Shown here: one piece after another, positions 13,606 through 22,227 of the stretch | How the letters are laid out: each line of letters opens with the position of its first letter | Numbering within the stretch: the first letter of the stretch is position 1 | Source: Lophium mytilinum | Taxonomy: Eukaryota > Ascomycota > Dothideomycetes > Mytilinidiales > Mytilinidiaceae | DNA length: 64,000 bases | NCBI GenBank assembly: GCA_010093605.1 | Contig: MU004188.1 | Span: forward strand, 2,066,983-2,130,982 | Reading direction: 5' to 3' | Translations under genes and position numbers: made by a program | The notes under the pieces: generated by a model | The model's database searches: none | Told to the model about the DNA's origin: nothing | Seen by the model: the letters and a program-made list of their open reading frames with translations, nothing else

Positions 13606-13756
13606 TATTAAAATTAGGTTATATAGATTTAATTACCCCTTAAATTATACTAAGAGAGAGGAGACTATATAGCTATAGTTCTATATACTTTAGTAGAATT
13701 ATATAGTAAACTAGTTAGCGTCTATACTATTAATAGAACTCTTACTAGTTTTAATA
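13606..13756 (-). repeat. LTR (5' LTR of copia fossil)
   Basis: 151 bp, same length as the left copy, differing only by transitions. Followed directly by the TAAAG target-site copy. Confidence 0.92.
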
Positions 13757-13761
13757 TAAAG

Positions 13762-14385
13762 CTCTACCTAAAAATATTATAAGGTTATAATTATAAATTA
13801 TATAGTTAAATTCTTATAACTTATTCTTAATTACTAAATAATATTAAAGGACTGCTAACGGTGTAATTAAAGTATAGTAAATTGGTATATTAATCTATAA
13901 TATTATAATCCGAACATCTTAAGATTATCTTAAAAATTAATACTGGGGGACCCGTAACGGCGTTATAATACTGCGAGGAGAAATATATTAAACCGCTTCT
14001 TTTCTTTCTATTCCCGGATACCCCCTTTTCTTCCCTTCTTGTCACCTACCCTCTTTTTCGCCATCTGCTTTTTCACACATCTGCGTACACCTGCATACCG
14101 CCGTCTGAAGTCCCTCAGCACACTCTCCCAAACCCGATCGACGTCATTTGCACGACCCGGACACCTCGCCAGGCCACCTCAGACAGCGGTGACCCACGTT
14201 CCTCCAACACTCACATGTGATCCGGAATAAAGTCTCCCCGCTTCCGACACAGTTGTTTATAATACTTCACCCACCGCGCTTCCACCCTCTCTTCCTTGTA
14301 CGACCCTCTTTCGAGCCTTTCGTCAACCTTCATCACACGCTTCGTCACCACGCTTTGTAGCCTTTCGTCACCCTTCGTACACAAG
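13762..14385. other. RIP-affected flank, then upstream region of the J-protein gene
   Basis: Up to about 13990 the DNA is AT-rich and CpA-poor but outside the LTRs. From about 14000 it becomes pyrimidine-rich and unmutated, and probably holds the promoter and leader of the next gene. At about 14092-14150 one stray copy of the 98-bp satellite unit found at 16-17 kb is recognisable by CCGTCTGAAGTCC and CACACT. Confidence 0.6.
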
Positions 14386-15701
14386 ATGGATCACTACACA
14401 ACCCTCGGCGTCGCTCAAACTGCCACCAAAGATGCCATTCGCACCGCGTACAAGAAGCTCGCGCTCAAGTTCCACCCAGACAAAGTCACCGACCCCGCCC
14501 ACCGCGTCGCCAGCGAAGAGGCCTTCAAGGCCGTAGGCAACGCGTACGAGATCCTCTTCGACGACAAGAAGCGTGCCACCTACGACGCCCACATCGCCCA
14601 CAACAACGCCATCAACGCGAACAACCCCAACAACGCCACAAAGCGTCCTCGGACTCAGCAGAACAACGCCCCAAAGCCTGCCCCCTCCGCGTCGAACTTC
14701 TACCCAAAGCCCACGCAGTCCGGTCCAAACTTCCACCAAGTCCCGATCTGGAACGGGTTTCTCTGGGTGTACCAAGTTGGCACCGGCGTGAACCAGTACT
14801 GGGCCCCTTGGCCTACCTCCTGGCCGACCCCTTCGCCTGCCCCCACCCCCCCTCCGCGTGCCCAACATCCGCCACCACCGCCGCAACAGGCCCCCCCTCC
14901 ACCACCCCCTCCGCGTCCGACGCTAGCAGAAGAAGCCTCCCGAGCCGCCGTACGCGCCGTCGACCAGCGCGCGCAGAAGAACGCCCAAGACGCGAAGAAG
15001 CACGCCGCCGAGGCCGCTCGTTGCGCGCAGAGTGCCCGCGTTTTCTTTGCCGACGCCGAGGCCCTTGAAGAAGACCTCCTCGTCGCCCTTGGAGGGGACG
15101 ATAATGCCGCAATAGCGGTTTTGGTGAAGAAGCTGGCGGAAGCGGCGAGTACGGCGAGGGACGCTGCGGGGGAGACGCTGAGAGCGTGGCAGCAGGTGGT
15201 GAAGGTAATTGTATCCATTGCTCCCTTTTCTGCCCTTTGTGGTTCTTTTGAATGTTCTTCTATTTGTGGTTTTGGTGGGTTTGGTGGGTTTACTGGTCCC
15301 CTTCGTGCCCTGTCCTTCACCCTCTCTACCCTTCTGTGTCTTGTTTTGCTTGTTTTACATATTGTCCTTCATCCATTTCTTCTCACAAAGCTAAACAAAC
15401 TCTCAAAAAGGTGGCCACAGACGCCGTGGCGGGGTACGCCGAGGCCGGCCGGCTGTGGGAAGCCGCGGCCGCGCTCTCCTACCGGGAGCGAGGCGGCGAG
15501 GGGCGGAAAGAGGTGGCAGATTGCCCGGGAGCGTGCCGGAAGGCGGCCGGGGAGGCGGAGAAGAGGTGCCAAGAGGGGCGGGAGAGGGTGGAGGAGTGGG
15601 AGAAGTTGGGGGGGAAGGGGGGGAAGTGGGTCGAGGAGAAGTGGAAGTGGGCCTCGGAGCTGGCGAAGAACTGGAAGATGCACCTGCCGGTGGAGGGGTA
15701 G
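14386..15701 (+). CDS. J-domain (DnaJ-like) protein with Pro-rich linker and Ala-rich helix
   Basis: Exons 14386-15204 and 15411-15701, 369 residues. The start is the ATG giving MDHYTTLGVAQTAT, the usual beginning of a J domain (residues about 1-70). The HPD tripeptide that stimulates Hsp70 ATPase is present in LKFHPDKVTDP. After it come an Asn/Pro-rich linker, a poly-proline run (about residues 150-185) and long Ala/Glu/Arg-rich helices likely to form a coiled coil. The 206-bp intron (AAG|GTAATT...CAAAAAG) is needed to reach the second helix region, which ends in KNWKMHLPVEG. No zinc-finger or DnaJ C-terminal client domain is seen, so it is a class III (type C) J protein. Its Hsp70 partner and client are unknown. 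Confidence 0.85.
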
Positions 15702-15742
15702 GTGCTCCTTCTGGTTCTTCTCCGGCTCTGGGGGGGTTGTGG

Positions 15743-15805
15743 GGGCCGTGGCGTCGCTGTCGTGGCCGTGGCGTGGCGTCGCTGTCGTGGCCGTGGCGTG
15801 GCGTA
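15743..15805 (+). repeat. Short GC-rich tandem repeat
   Basis: Units of GGCCGTGGCGTCGCTGTCGT repeat about three times with a partial copy, just 3' of the J-protein stop. Confidence 0.7.
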
Positions 15806-15964
15806 GTGGGAGAATAATGAGAAGTGTTTGATGATGTGACTTGAGACTCTTACTTGTGATGTTGGTTCTTGTAGCTTTTGACGTACTGTGGTAATTCTGG
15901 CGGTGCGGGATGGCGTTTTGGGGGTAGTGCAAACACCCTCTGGCGCTCCTGGGCATATGGTTTT

Positions 15965-17125
15965 TTTAAGAAGTGAATGTCAAGTGCTCCACCCCGTGAT
16001 CCAGGAGTCGGGCTTTCTAACTCTGTTTCATGCGAACTCTGGCGTACTACTGTAACTCCAGCTATCTAGCCGTACGTTTTGCGGGATGTTACAATCATGA
16101 ATGGTACCCCAGAGCGTTTCGTTTCGTTCGGGAGTGAATGTCAAGCACACCACGCTGTGAATCAGACAGCCAATAATCTAGGGCATAATACCGCCGTTAG
16201 AGGTCCTCTGACGTGCTTTAAGAATCGAGAACGGGATGTAAAGCACACCACGCTGTGAATCACACAACTAACAACCCAGTATATGATACCGCCGTTGGAA
16301 GCCCTCCAACGTGGTCGGAAAATGGGAAACACGATGTAAAGTCTGTTGTACTGTAAATTGGGCAGCTAGTTGTTTATAGCGCGACGCCGCCGTTAGAGGT
16401 CCCCCGACGTGCTCTAAACATTAGAGACGCGAGGTAAAATCTATCACGCTATGAATTAGGTAGCTGATATTTATAGTGTGATACCGCCGTTAGGAATTCT
16501 CCAACATGCTGTAAGAATCGAGAACGTAATGTAAAGCCTCTGTTGTCGTGAATGAGGCTGATTTCTTCCGCAGTAGGATGACACCGTCTGAAGTCCTCCA
16601 ACACACTTTTCAAATCGAGAGCGTGATGTCAAATCTCAGTTATTGTATACTAGACTGCGAGCTTTTCACAGCGTGATGACACCGTCTGAAGTCCTCTCGC
16701 ATACTTTGAAATTTGAGGACATAATGTCAAGTCTCTGTCGTCGTACATCAGCATGCTGGCTTCGACACCATAATGACACCGTCTGAAGTCCTCCAAGGCT
16801 CCTTCTAAATCGAGAACGTAATTCAAAGCCTCTGTAGTCGTATACAAGGATATAAGCGTTTCAAAGTATAATGGCACTATTAGGGGTTCTCTAGCACCCT
16901 GTTAGAAACGGGAAGGAGATGAGAAGTCTTATTCGTCGTATATTAGCATTCTAGCATTTTACAGCAGGATAGCACCGTCTGAAGTCTTCTAGTGCCTGTT
17001 CAAAACTGAGAATACGATGTCATGTCCCCGTCATCGTATATCAGCATACTAGCTCTTAGCGGTATGATAACACCGTCTGAAGTCTTCCAGTACCTTTTAA
17101 AAAATGGGAACGAGATGTAGAAATC
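15965..17125. repeat. 98-bp satellite array, about 10 regular units plus degenerate edges
   Basis: The box CCG(CC/TC)(G)T(T/C)(A/T)GAAGTCCTCC recurs at about 16191, 16289, 16386, 16484, 16584, 16682, 16779, 16875, 16975 and 17073, a spacing of 96-100 bp. A second box, GAGAACGxGATGTAAAG, keeps the same phase. Two earlier, more distant copies lie at about 15970 and 16133. The short open frame across part of it is not a gene. Confidence 0.9.
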
Positions 17126-17611
17126 TTTCCTTCGTGATTCTCGAAGTCGAGATTCCTCCCTCGTCCAGAATGCTCAAAATACGACGAGGCTCCTCACGCA
17201 GCGGCGAACGTCGAGCAAGTGGACGGATACCTATAACGAAGCAATGTATTAAAAGTTTTGCCCGCTTGACGCCACTGTAAGGAGTGCCTCGGCCTTCACA
17301 TGTTCAGCCTGCTAAAAGGTAGCGACTCATGGCTTCCCTGGACTGTGGACGTCCCTGCTTCCCATTTCTCGTTCCTAGCCTCCCCTTCCCATCTCCGCGT
17401 CTCAGAACTTCACTTCCTGTCAACAAACATACCATTCTCAGATTATCCCTCCAGTCACCCGTTTCAACACATACCATTATCGTATCAGCTATCCCATCAT
17501 CCATTCGAGAACTCACTGTCTCGTCTCATTCGCTCACCTATTCGTTCGAGAACTTGCTGCTCTCATCTCATTCGTTCCGAATCTCCACCGTCGCATACTT
17601 GAACGTTCAGT

Positions 17612-18376
17612 ATGGCTACGAGGCCGAGCATGATGTCCAAGATCAGAGAATTGGAAAGACGATCTGTAGCGGTGATGTCGAGGATCAGGGAACCAGCCAT
17701 ACGCAAATACACAACGCTCACGCTCCGTGCCAAACTCTACTTTCGCTCGGCCCACTGGGACGAAAATAATGACCACTATTTCGATGTCTACCTGGAAGGC
17801 CACCAATGGCAGTCCAAACGCCTATACCTGACTCCAAGCGATAACTCCCATTCTTCTTATGACATTTCCTTTGGACTTGGAAACTACGACATAGACTTCC
17901 ACCGAGATGACGGTCCGGTGCTCGGCCGCCAGATTATATGCTCAGGCGACATCGGCCCCTTGCACCCCAATGGGAGTACTACGTTGCTGAGATTTTATTC
18001 CGATGCTCATCAAAGCCATGTTGGAGGCCAGAACCTTGGAATGATGCTGCAGCACTACCGGACAGGGAGGCGAACGCTTCTTTTTTCTTCTGCTAAATCT
18101 CATCCGCGTCGGAGGTTCGTATGGACACGTCTTAACGCCGCCTTTCCTACCCGGACGGTGCCTGATATTGGTCTGGGCCTCACCGATGATCAGGGGAATG
18201 ACTGGGTGCACTTTCAGAACAATATGCCTAAGGTTTTGATACACAAGAGGAGTAAAGTGGGAAGGTTGTATGTATGTGAAGGCAACCTGTTGCAGGAGGT
18301 TGAAGACATTGTCGTCGCGAGCTGCATGGCCGTGTTGATGGAGGGGGAGCCTGGTTGGAAGAGGCTGGCTCGCTGA
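17612..18376 (+). CDS. Hypothetical fungal protein, 254 aa
   Basis: An intronless frame of 254 codons with good ascomycete codon use and no frame disruption. I do not recognise the family. The N-terminus holds a short internal duplication (MSKIRELE / MSRIREPA), and the middle is rich in Tyr, Asp and Gly with alternating hydrophobics suggesting beta structure. The end, LYVCEGNLLQEVEDIVVASC, is probably helical. No signal peptide or membrane segment. A CT-rich region just upstream looks like a normal leader. The downstream flank is non-coding. Confidence 0.6.
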   Translation: MATRPSMMSKIRELERRSVAVMSRIREPAIRKYTTLTLRAKLYFRSAHWDENNDHYFDVYLEGHQWQSKRLYLTPSDNSHSSYDISFGLGNYDIDFHRDDGPVLGRQIICSGDIGPLHPNGSTTLLRFYSDAHQSHVGGQNLGMMLQHYRTGRRTLLFSSAKSHPRRRFVWTRLNAAFPTRTVPDIGLGLTDDQGNDWVHFQNNMPKVLIHKRSKVGRLYVCEGNLLQEVEDIVVASCMAVLMEGEPGWKRLAR

Positions 18377-19292
18377 TAAGTAAAGCTACCCTCTCTCTCT
18401 GTTGCAGATCGTTTAACGACTCTATAACTACGGACGAGTACCACATACTAACGCTTCTCAGCATGGTCATGTAGCACACGCTCTACGCTACGACTTTCCA
18501 ATTCATCGGTGTACACCTCTCTCATAGTGTATGGGGTAACCTCCCACATTTTCTAGTTTTCCAGAATGCCACTCTTTCCTCCAAATCGAAACTACGAAAA
18601 AGATTATGAAGTACCAAAGCAATAGTGGAAGCCGGCACAGTTTTGTATGACGACGCTTGTGTCTCCGCCGTCTCATCCAATTCTCGAAGCCTGAAGGCTT
18701 CACATGCTCAGATCTAGTTGAACATCGCCCTGTCTTCCTTGCCATCATACGCTTCGGTTGCATTCCGGTGCACAGCCAACATGCACCCAGGCTCACGAGC
18801 AAAGACGGAACTATCGTCTGCATCGTTAAACGTAATCGCATCGAACACTTCCCCCCACCGTCAGTCGAAAAGCAGCTCGTGACTTGTCTAGATCATGTGA
18901 CTCTCACTTTTCGGCGTTGATCTCGAGGTAGATAGCTCGAACAATCGTCTGAACGTGCAACTTCCAGGAGAGTGTGAGCCGGTGGGTTTGAAAGCTGGTC
19001 TTTCGTCTCTTCTATGTGGCACGATAACACGGACGGAGCAATCGAGATTTGGTGTGCAGGCGTCCGAGGAGAGTTTTTGAGACTTTGATTTCAAATGGTG
19101 AATCCCACAATCTCATGAGTAAGGCTCGGTGGGGACGGGAAAGTGTGGAGCGATCATTCGCGAATTCGGTGCTTATCATCACTAATTATTCCCACTGCTT
19201 CTTTTCTCATTTCTAAAAAACTGCCGACACTCGTTTATAACCGATTCGGACGCTCATCGACTCCCCTCATCAAAGTAGAGCATCATAATACA
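18377..19292. other. Intergenic with weak minus-strand open frames
   Basis: A minus frame at 18503-18841 includes a hydrophobic stretch (LPLLLWYFIIFFVVSIW), but another frame over the same DNA looks equally protein-like. I cannot support a gene here. Confidence 0.4.
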
Positions 19293-19705
19293 ATGCCGGC
19301 GATCAACAGCAGCTTTATTTTCGTTCCTGGGGCCTGCCGCCAGTACATGATGGTTCAAGAAGACATCTTTTGACATCGCCCCAGCAATCCACCCACTTCA
19401 GAGACCATGTTCCTCCACGATGGTACGTTTTACAACCTCAACCACTGCCCGAATCATCAGTCGGCGAGAACTTTGGAGTTCAATTCGCCGCCAGATGTCC
19501 TTCCACTCGAAATGATCCAGCCAACACTCCAGCACCCCATCATGGGTCACCACTAGGTGTTTTAATATATGACCCAAATATGGAACCGAGATGGTGTGGC
19601 TTTGCTGAACCCGTGGCGTTCCCCACTCGTAACAACTTCAGGATAGGAACGCGGCCAGGCTCTTGCAAGAAAAAGGAGGGTTCAGTGAGTAAGTTCACGT
19701 GCTAG
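19293..19705 (+). CDS. Possible small spliced gene, unknown
   Basis: An ATG at 19293 opens MPAINSSFIFVPGACR; a possible 42-bp intron (GTACAT...CCCCAG, 19343-19384) would extend it, and a separate overlapping frame runs 19370-19705 with plausible composition (VGENFGVQFAARCPS, PRWCGFAEPVAFPT). A good donor (GTGAGTAAG at 19686) follows. The competing frames cannot be resolved by eye, and the downstream continuation would overlap the opposite-strand gene. Treat as tentative. Confidence 0.28.
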
Positions 19706-19807
19706 TCATGTGATCGAACGATTTTGCGCGACTTACATGGTATTTCCAGGAAGGATACGGACACAAACTCAGCGATAATGAAAAGCCGTACATTCCAACC
19801 AACCCCC

Positions 19808-20809
19808 TCACGCTCTCCCTCTTTCCAGCTCTTCCATTCTCTGAAACGCCTCCCTCGCCATCTCCCTCGTCTCCACCGCCACATCCCCCCTCCTACTAAC
19901 ACTCTCAAAATCCCCCTTCCACCTCTCCCACCTCTCCCCAGAAAACCTCCCCTCCAACTCCACCTCCTCCCTCCACCCCGCCACCCTCCTCTCCCAAACC
20001 AACTCCCCCGCCAAAATCATCCACACCGCCGCCGCTGGCATCTCACAATCTAAATGCCGCCCTTTCCCCACCCCCGTATTACTCATTATCACCTTCGCCT
20101 TCTGCCCCAGCGTCCACTTCGGCCCCTTCAGAAACCGCACACCAAACTGCACTCCCCATACCCCCGCCGCCGCCAACCTCGCCACAAAACCGCCCACATT
20201 CGTCCATGCATGGGTCTGCGGCACGCTGATCTTCTCTGCGTCGCCCGGGGCATAGATCGCCGGAGCGCCGAACGACTCGATCAGCGACGGGCCGAGCATG
20301 TGAAGTTCGCTCCACACGACGCCGGGCTCCCAGATCTAGCCGAGTTCGAGGATCTGCGCGGGCGTCAGGCCAGGTGGGGCAGGCGGGTCTGGGTGGGCTT
20401 TTAGCGCGGCGACGAGGATGACCAGGGCGGAGTGGGATACGGTGTCGCGCCAGGAGTTGCGGCGCGCGTGGTGGAGGACTGCGTACCAGAGTTCCCAGGG
20501 GAGCATTTCGGCGGAGGCGAGCCAGGCGGGGTCGAAGGCGTCGAGGGAGGTGCCGGCGGCAGAGGGTTCGGGGAGCGCGGTGCGTGCGGTGGGGATTAGA
20601 GGGTGCGTATAGGCGTGGTCTATTGGGGTGGCGAGAGATGTTACCGTTGCGGCGAGGGCGAGGAAGCCGGTCATGTAGGAGGCTATGATGCTGTAGGCGG
20701 GAAAGCAGGGGTCTTGGGGTATGGCGAAGCTGTGGATGGAGCGGTCGGCGATGATGGTGTCGATTTGGGATGGTTCGTCGGCGGCGGTGCAGGGGAAGGT
20801 TGATGCCAT
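19808..20809 (-). pseudogene. DUF3632-like protein interrupted by one in-frame stop
   Basis: One frame runs from ATG at 20809 to the stop at 19808 with a single TAG at 20336-20338. The parts on either side belong together: VILVAALKAHPDPP before it, and IWEPGVVWSELHMLGPSL after it. Family-like landmarks of the fungal DUF3632 proteins are THAWTNVGGFVARLAAAG and EMPAAAVWMILAGELVWE; the function of that family is unknown. I looked for an intron removing the stop: the only acceptor (GGCTAG) would pair with a poor donor (GTCATC) and delete a conserved stretch, so a true interruption, sequencing error or read-through is more likely. The change fits CAG to TAG. Without the stop the product would be 333 residues. 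Confidence 0.65.
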
Positions 20810-21099
20810 CTTGGTTTGAAAGACCGGGAGCGATGTTGATGGTTGCAGACGTTGAAGTAATAGGGGAATGGTGGAGGTGAATTAGAGACTTGCTTTTGAT
20901 TGTGTGTACTTAGCAGAGATATGGAATTGATGGAATTGCGTAGTAAAATTAGAACTGCGACTTGAAAGATCAAGTTTGATCTTCGAGGACTGACATTGTA
21001 TAGAAACGAGATGAGAATCCACAAGTGTGGCTGTGCTTAATGTACGTGGGTGCTCGCACAGCAACCTTAACAGGGTTTACTCGCTTTATGCTTGGTAAA
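20810..21099. other. Upstream region of the DUF3632-like gene
   Basis: No gene supported; presumably promoter of the minus-strand gene that starts at 20809. Confidence 0.4.
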
Positions 21100-22200
21100 T
21101 CTCACCACACAGCCCTTGGAAAAAGGGCGGCATGTGTGGGGCGCGTAGCCGGGCGGGACAAGATACTGTACGCCATAAAAAGAGCTCCTCGCCCTTCGAA
21201 AAGCTTTGGTCGCTTCAAAAAGTCGACTTTCTCTGCTTTAGTTGGATCCAGGCTCGACAAAACAGCATCGTACCCCCCAAGGATCTCAACAGTGACTACA
21301 TTTACTGCTATCAACCTGGCAGTAGCTCCCTTGGCAGTTTCCTGCTTGGTCTTATGGATGCCGAAAAATCTCGGCTCTGCTCTTGGAGCTTATCCACTCA
21401 TCTTTTCGGCTAGGCTTGCATATCTTCCATATTCTCTTCGAATTTGGCTCTCGGTGGTGTCCTCTCGGAGGAGAGCTCTCTGATGAAAATCTGGGGAATG
21501 GCATTTCTTGACCAAATGATTGACGCGAACGTGTCTGAGACGTACTTGAAGTTGGGCTTCGCTTCTTTCCTCTTCCCGATTTCCGTCTTGGCGTGGCCCT
21601 TTCTGGTGTCGCAAGGGCTCTGTAGCAGAGTGTTCTCCTGCCCAATTTCTTTGCACTGATGTTCCCGCCCCTATTCCAACGCTCTCGTCCTGCCATTGAA
21701 CCCATCGGTCTTTTCGTTTGCACTGCTGAACATTGCATTCGTCTCCTTTAGCTTTCTCATGATCGTTTCAACCTTTTCCTGTGACTTCTAGATCTGGCCT
21801 CGCATGCGAGAATCGAGCGGGAAATCGTACCCTGTCAGTCATCCGGCCGTTGGTCGACATATCATGAGTCCTGGATCTATTAGCCCTCACTTGGTTTAGG
21901 TTAAATAGCTCCACCGCCGCATCTTGCTCATCTAGATATGCTGAAGCCGCTATGGCAAGGGCTCTGACCTTTCAGCGTTGGACTCGATGCGATCCTACTT
22001 CCTCTAAAGTCGGACTCTGGTTCGGGATAGTCGTTGCTGTGCCTTTGCTTGCTTGCTGTAGCCATCTACTCCATCCGGCTGAAGATGTCGATGAGGTGTG
22101 TGCCATTGCGGAACTTCTTGTAGCATCTTCTGCGATTCTGTAAAAGCTGCTTTTTGGATGATGGTACTTTGTTGCAGCGGGCGTGGTGGTGATTGAAGTT
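21100..22200 (-). pseudogene. Decayed coding relic(s) of unknown family
   Basis: Several minus-strand stretches read like protein but are not joined in one frame. They include FKYVSDTFASIIWSRN and FIRELSSERTPPRAKFEE ending near 21410, ARLIAVNVVTVEILGGYDAV at about 21240-21330, and AASAYLDEQDAAVELFNLNQ near 21900-21960. A further stretch, KPIGRAVADLLTQLQ, starts directly after the NLR gene's stop. Stops inside the first stretch fit CAG to TAG or CGA to TGA. Some breaks could be unrecognised introns. I assign no function. Lying immediately 3' of a receptor gene on the same strand, these may be remnants of its neighbour or of a longer C-terminus. Confidence 0.35.
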
Positions 22201-22227
22201 GGGTAAGTAAGTCAGCAACGGCTCTCC

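Larger units (their letters stand above)
5877..13756 (-). mobile_element. Ty1/copia LTR retrotransposon fossil, RIP-degraded
   Basis: A 7,880-bp element between two 151-bp LTRs, flanked by the 5-bp direct repeat TAAAG (5872-5876 and 13757-13761). It reads on the minus strand. Decayed parts run in copia order from right to left: primer-binding site beside 13606, a zinc-knuckle-like gag region near 11.65-11.72 kb, protease/integrase roughly 10.2-11.5 kb, reverse transcriptase roughly 8.6-9.4 kb with a degraded Y-x-D-D-type box near 8.84 kb, and RNase H ending near 7.93 kb. Integrase before reverse transcriptase is the copia, not gypsy, arrangement. About 1.9 kb of extra DNA lies between RNase H and the 3' LTR. 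The element is broken throughout, with dozens of lesions. The LTRs differ at about 8 of 151 sites, all transitions, so most decay is RIP and does not give a clock age; insertion could be recent. Confidence 0.9.

Noticed and set aside
5877-13756. Gypsy-type LTR element
   Set aside because: Integrase-like sequence precedes reverse transcriptase, and RNase H is last before the 3' region, as in copia.
16570-16700. C/D-box snoRNA genes in the 98-bp repeats (TGATGA and CTGA strings)
   Set aside because: The two strings are only about 7 bases apart, there is no terminal stem, and most units lack one of them.
16650-16877. 75-codon minus-strand frame
   Set aside because: It lies inside the satellite and is interrupted in neighbouring units.
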